Part shown: piece by piece, positions 3,376 through 6,166 of the stretch
How the letters are laid out: every line of letters starts with the position of its first letter
How positions within the stretch are numbered: the stretch's first letter is position 1
DNA from: Chloroflexota bacterium
GTDB taxonomy: Bacteria > Chloroflexota > Anaerolineae > Anaerolineales > Villigracilaceae
DNA length: 6,166 bases
Reading direction: 5' to 3'
Assembly: GCA_026389975.1 (NCBI GenBank)
Contig: JAPLGV010000436.1
Span: forward strand, 1-6,166
Notes under the pieces: generated by a model
What the model saw: only the letters and a program-made list of their open reading frames with translations
What the model was told of the DNA's origin: nothing
Databases searched by the model: none
Translations under genes and position numbers: made by a program

Positions 3376-4754
3376 ATGAAAGTTGCAGTCATAGGTGGCG
3401 GCTCCACGTATACCCCTGAACTGGTCAATGGTTTCTTAACCCGCACGGATCAATTTCCACTAAAAGAACTTTGGTTGATGGACATTGATCCTGTTCGGCT
3501 TGAAATCGTCGGTGGATTTGCCCGGCGTATGGTGGAAGCCAGGGGGTCACCATTCAAGGTTGTACTGACCACCGACCAGCGCGAGGCCGTCAAGGGAGCT
3601 TCCTATGTGATTACACAGTTACGCGTCGGCCAGATGGAAGCGCGCCGCAAGGACGAGTACCTGGGCAAGCGGCATGGCCTGATTGGGCAGGAGACGACCG
3701 GTGTCGGTGGTATGGCCAAAGCTTTGCGCACGATTCCGGTCATTCTCAAAATTGCCGAAAATATGCGCGAACTTGCTCCCGGTGCTATGTTGGTGAATTT
3801 TACCAATCCTTCCGGTTTGGTGACACAGGCCTTGAGTAAATATGCTCCAGATGTGATTGCAGTCGGTGTCTGTAATGCCCCGATTACCACCAAGATGACG
3901 ATTATAGAGGAGCTTGAACGGGCGACCGGCAAACACATTGATCCCGAGGTGTCTGTAATGCCCCGATTACCACCAAGATGACGATTATAGAGGAGCTTGA
4001 ACGGGCGACCGGCAAACACATTGATCCCGAACGAACCGAGCTCCGCACCCTGGGCCTGAATCATCTTTCCTGGCACCGGGGTTTCACATTGGACGGGGAG
4101 GATGTGTGGCCACAGGTGATCGAAGGGTACATCACCGCACTCAAAGCGGAAGAAGACCCCGAATGGGACCCGCGCACAATCGAGGTTCTGCGCATGATCC
4201 CCAATTATTATTTGCAATACTACTATCATACCGATAAGAAACTGGCCTCCCAGGAAGGGTGGCCGCCGTCACGGGCGGAGGAAGTGATTGAGATCGAGAA
4301 AGATCTGCTGCGCGAGTATGCTGATCCCAACCTGAAGGAACCCCCGGCTGACTTGATGAAACGCGGCGGCGCGTACTATTCTACGGTCGCAACCCAATTG
4401 CTCAACGCCCATTACAACGATTTAGGCGAGACGCACATCGTTAATACCCGCAACAATGGAGCCGTGAAAGAGTGGCCTGCGGATTGGGTTTTGGAAATGC
4501 CGGCAAAGATCAGCCGCAAAGGTGTGGAGTCGCTTCCTACCGAACCTCTGCCGCCCGTCTGCTTTGGCCTGATTGCACAAGTTAAAGCGTACGAGTTGTT
4601 GACGGTTGAAGCGGCGGTTCACGGCGACCGCAATGCAGCGTATCAGGCCCTGCTCGCCCATCCGCTCGGGCCAAAAGCGGATAAGATCCCGGCAGTGCTC
4701 GAGGATATGCTTGAGACCCATAAGACTTACTTGCCGCAATTTTGGAAGAAATAG
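3376..4754 (+). pseudogene. GH4 6-phospho-beta-glucosidase-like gene, frameshifted by an 83-bp tandem duplication
   Basis: Family 4 glycosidases hydrolyse phosphorylated disaccharides using NAD+ and a divalent metal. The first part (3376-3981) has the NAD-binding GGGSTYTPELVNGF (7-20), IGQETTGVGGMAKALRTIP (103-121), NFTNPSG (141-147) and the metal-ligand cysteine in VGVCNAP (C166). The second part (3978-4754) continues with GLNHLSW (metal-ligand His, residue 202 of the repaired protein), AYYST (Y306/Y307, near the catalytic Tyr), IVNTRNNG and HPLGP, and ends at the normal C-terminus. These match Thermotoga BglT-type 6-phospho-beta-glucosidases. An exact 83-base duplication (3865-3947 and 3948-4030) shifts the frame, adding ten foreign residues and a stop at 3979-3981. 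Removing one copy gives 1296 bases, 431 residues, a normal family length. AAAGGA 8 bases before the ATG is the ribosome-binding site. As written, neither half can be active alone. Confidence 0.9.
3865..4030 (+). repeat. exact 83-bp tandem duplication inside the GH4 gene
   Basis: Unit 1 is 3865-3947 and unit 2 is 3948-4030; I find no mismatch between them, and similarity stops at once on both sides. Because 83 is not a multiple of three, it breaks the reading frame. The absence of any divergence means it is very recent, reversible, or an assembly artefact. Confidence 0.97.
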
Positions 4755-4777
4755 AGTTTGGTGATACCCCCTGAAGA

Positions 4778-4815
4778 AAATCGCCGCAGGAAATCAGCCT
4801 GCGGCGGTTGTTCTT
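4778..4815. terminator. bidirectional terminator between GH4 and SIS genes
   Basis: CGCCGCAGG (4782-4790) and CCTGCGGCG (4798-4806) form a perfect 9-bp stem with a 7-base loop. TTGTTCTT follows on the + strand; an A-run before the stem gives TTTTC on the - strand. It overlaps the stop codon of the - strand SIS gene by two bases and serves both converging genes. Confidence 0.85.
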
Positions 4816-5851
4816 AATGTGTCTCAGTCACTTTTCCGATCGTGCGCGGCTTTTCGGGGTTGAACCCTTTTGCCCGCGTCAGATGGTAGGCGAAAAGTTG
4901 GGCAGGAATGATGCTGACGATGGGGGTGAGCCATTCGGGTATCCCATCTGGCAGCTGGATCGGAGACTGCGCCAGCGAGAGGGCGCGCTTATCGTCTGAG
5001 ATGATGACCAGTTCGGCGAGTTGGTCGCCGCGCAGGCGGCCCAACATCTCCAGCATCGAGTCGAAGACCTTCCCTCGTGGAGCGACCGCCAGGACCGGGA
5101 ATCCACCCTCCACCATGGCAATCGGTCCGTGCTGGAAATCGGCGGAAGAATACGGCTCGGCGACGGTGTAAGTCAATTCCTTGAGTTTCAAAGCCCATTC
5201 GAAGGCCGTGCAATAGTTGAAACCCCGCCCGAGCACAACGCACTGGCGCATGTATCGGTAGCGTTCGGCCATGAGGGCAATTGGCGCATCCTGCTTGAGT
5301 ACTTTTTCGGCCCAGCCAGAGACTTTTCCTAATTCACGCCAGTGTGTTTTGTCGTCTGCGAGAGCGGCGGAGAGCATCCCAATCGCCATCAGTTCGGCCG
5401 TATAGGTCTTGGTGGCGGCGACAGCCTTTTCGTCACCCGCCTGGATGTCCAGGACGAGATCGGCGGCGCGTGCCAGAGGCGAGTCGGGCGCGTTGGTGAT
5501 GGATAGGGTCAGGCAGCCCTGGCGGCGTCCCTCCTCGATAACGCTGACGATATCCGGCGATTGCCCCGATTGGGATACGCCGACCACAAGTGCGCCGTCC
5601 AATTTTGGGGGACGGTTGTAGTAGGTGAACAGCGAGGGAGTCGCCAGCGCCAGGGGCAGTTGGTTTTGCGCGCCCCACAGGTAGTTGGCATACCGCCCGG
5701 CATTATCCGACGTGCCGCGCGCCGCCAGAAAAACGTAGCGGATATCGCGCTGGCGAATGGCCGCAGCGATTTTCTCCACGGTCTCCCGCTGACTGTGCAG
5801 TAGATGGGCCAGTCGTTCGGGTTGTTCGAAGATTTCGGATTGCAGTGTCAC
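4814..5851 (-). CDS. tandem-SIS sugar-phosphate isomerase/deaminase (GlmS isomerase-domain relative, NagB-II-like)
   Basis: This protein has two SIS domains and no N-terminal glutaminase domain, so it cannot be a full GlmS. Residue numbers here follow the longer frame that begins with a GTG at 5911. Domain 1 holds ARGTSDNA (64-71), SQSGQSPD (113-120) and EKAVAATKTYTAEL (161-174). Domain 2 holds GRGFNYCTAFEWALKLKE (228-245) and SADFQHGPIAM (256-266). The tail ends PRTIGKVTETH. By alignment to E. coli GlmS, the isomerase residues E481, K485, E488, H504 and K603 are kept as E238, K242, E245, H261 and K360. It probably acts on an amino-sugar or other ketose phosphate, as glucosamine-6-phosphate deaminase or a relative; the exact substrate is open. 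I prefer the GTG at 5851 (345 residues): GGAGG lies 5 bases upstream and the family usually starts near the EIFEQPERL stretch. The upstream GTG has no ribosome-binding site. Confidence 0.87.
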   Translation of the reverse strand: MTLQSEIFEQPERLAHLLHSQRETVEKIAAAIRQRDIRYVFLAARGTSDNAGRYANYLWGAQNQLPLALATPSLFTYYNRPPKLDGALVVGVSQSGQSPDIVSVIEEGRRQGCLTLSITNAPDSPLARAADLVLDIQAGDEKAVAATKTYTAELMAIGMLSAALADDKTHWRELGKVSGWAEKVLKQDAPIALMAERYRYMRQCVVLGRGFNYCTAFEWALKLKELTYTVAEPYSSADFQHGPIAMVEGGFPVLAVAPRGKVFDSMLEMLGRLRGDQLAELVIISDDKRALSLAQSPIQLPDGIPEWLTPIVSIIPAQLFAYHLTRAKGFNPEKPRTIGKVTETH

Positions 5852-6117
5852 AAGTTCCTCCGAAAGAGTTTCATAAAGTCCATCTGATGTGAAATTGAAG
5901 AACGCTACCACAAAGGTTCGAAGATACGAAAAATGAAGGAGAATCGTGTCGAAGATAAGGAAAACTCACCCAATTTGTGCCTTTGGGTCTTTGTGGTAAG
6001 ACTCCAAGTTTTTTAGAAACTTGTCTCGGCTCGAATTTACATCAGACGTAAAGTATAAGCGATAAGATACTATCCTGCGGGAATTTCCAAAGACCCTTTT
6101 AGGAAACGGGTAGTGAA
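5852..6117. other. non-coding stretch upstream of the SIS gene
   Basis: No frame here shows family features or a good start signal. It contains the nested inverted repeat listed separately and must contain the promoter of the SIS gene; a weak TATACT-like box on the - strand near 6051-6056 is the only candidate I see. No tRNA, rRNA or recognised riboswitch is apparent. Confidence 0.5.
5883..6046. repeat. nested inverted repeat upstream of the SIS gene
   Basis: The outer arms are TCTGATGT-G-AAATT (5883-5896) and AATTTACATCAGA (6034-6046), identical apart from one bulged base. The inner arms TACCACAAAG (5906-5915) and CTTTGTGGTA (5989-5998) are perfect. Both pairs nest in order, so the segment can fold into one interrupted hairpin. 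The TTTGTGGT word is part of a low-complexity style (CCTTTGGGTCTTTGTGGT). It could be a decayed miniature element or a regulatory dyad. Confidence 0.5.
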
Positions 6118-6151
6118 AAATCCCCGGCATCTTCAAAAGTGCCGGGGGTTT
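6118..6151 (-). terminator. intrinsic terminator, better on the - strand
   Basis: CCCCGGCA (6122-6129) and TGCCGGGG (6140-6147) form a perfect 8-bp stem with a 10-base loop. On the - strand the stem is followed by ATTTTT, a good terminator tail; on the + strand only GTTTGTGTT follows. It most likely ends a - strand gene that lies beyond position 6166. Confidence 0.7.
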
Positions 6152-6166
6152 GTGTTAATAGGAACC

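Noticed and set aside
3940..3990. Programmed ribosomal frameshift joining the two GH4 halves
   Set aside because: The frame change is fully explained by the exact 83-bp duplication; there is no slippery heptamer and a shift would still leave a duplicated peptide.
1..6166. CRISPR array, tRNA/rRNA genes or transposase
   Set aside because: No regularly spaced repeats, cloverleaf-like segments or transposase motifs were found on either strand.

Overview
The window looks like chromosomal DNA from a free-living, probably anaerobic or facultative bacterium. The gene set and intergenic style suggest a Chloroflexota (Anaerolineae-like) genome: a group 3 [NiFe] hydrogenase, a SufU/Rieske ferredoxin pair, a GH4 phospho-glucosidase, several toxin-antitoxin modules, and intergenic low-complexity repeats built on GGTAATCAGG. 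This assignment is an inference from gene families and style, not from a marker gene.

Region 1 (1-2251, + strand) is a hydrogenase locus that has been broken into. It opens with the C-terminal 84 residues of a [NiFe] hydrogenase large subunit carrying the Ni-ligating DPCxxCxxH motif. The gene for its C-terminal maturation protease would be expected next, but the intact protease gene lies about 1.5 kb downstream (1784-2251). In between are two complete toxin-antitoxin modules: MntA/HepT (nucleotidyltransferase plus HEPN RNase, 510-1129) and RelB/RelE-like (1299-1780). Each module is preceded by a decayed copy of the first 48 bases of the protease gene (344-391 and 1199-1246). The unit '5' end of the protease, then a TA module' therefore occurs twice before the intact gene. 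A strong terminator closes the first module and an extended -10 promoter opens the second, so the protease is probably now transcribed mainly with relBE.

Region 2 (2252-3126, - strand) holds an Fe-S pair: sufU (Fe-S scaffold or sulfur-transfer protein, a short variant) followed by a Rieske-type [2Fe-2S] ferredoxin. A bidirectional hairpin terminator separates them from the convergent protease gene. sufU has a good promoter with an inverted repeat at the predicted transcription start.

Region 3 (3127-4815) is a divergent intergenic region with a LacI-family-like 16-bp perfect palindrome. It is followed by a GH4 6-phospho-beta-glucosidase-like gene broken by an exact 83-bp tandem duplication. 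Removing one copy restores a 431-residue reading frame.

Region 4 (4814-6166) has, on the - strand, a tandem-SIS sugar-phosphate isomerase/deaminase-like gene (GlmS isomerase-domain relative). It converges on the GH4 gene with a shared bidirectional terminator. Upstream of it lie about 310 bases without a convincing gene; they hold a nested inverted repeat and a terminator that points to a - strand gene beyond the window.
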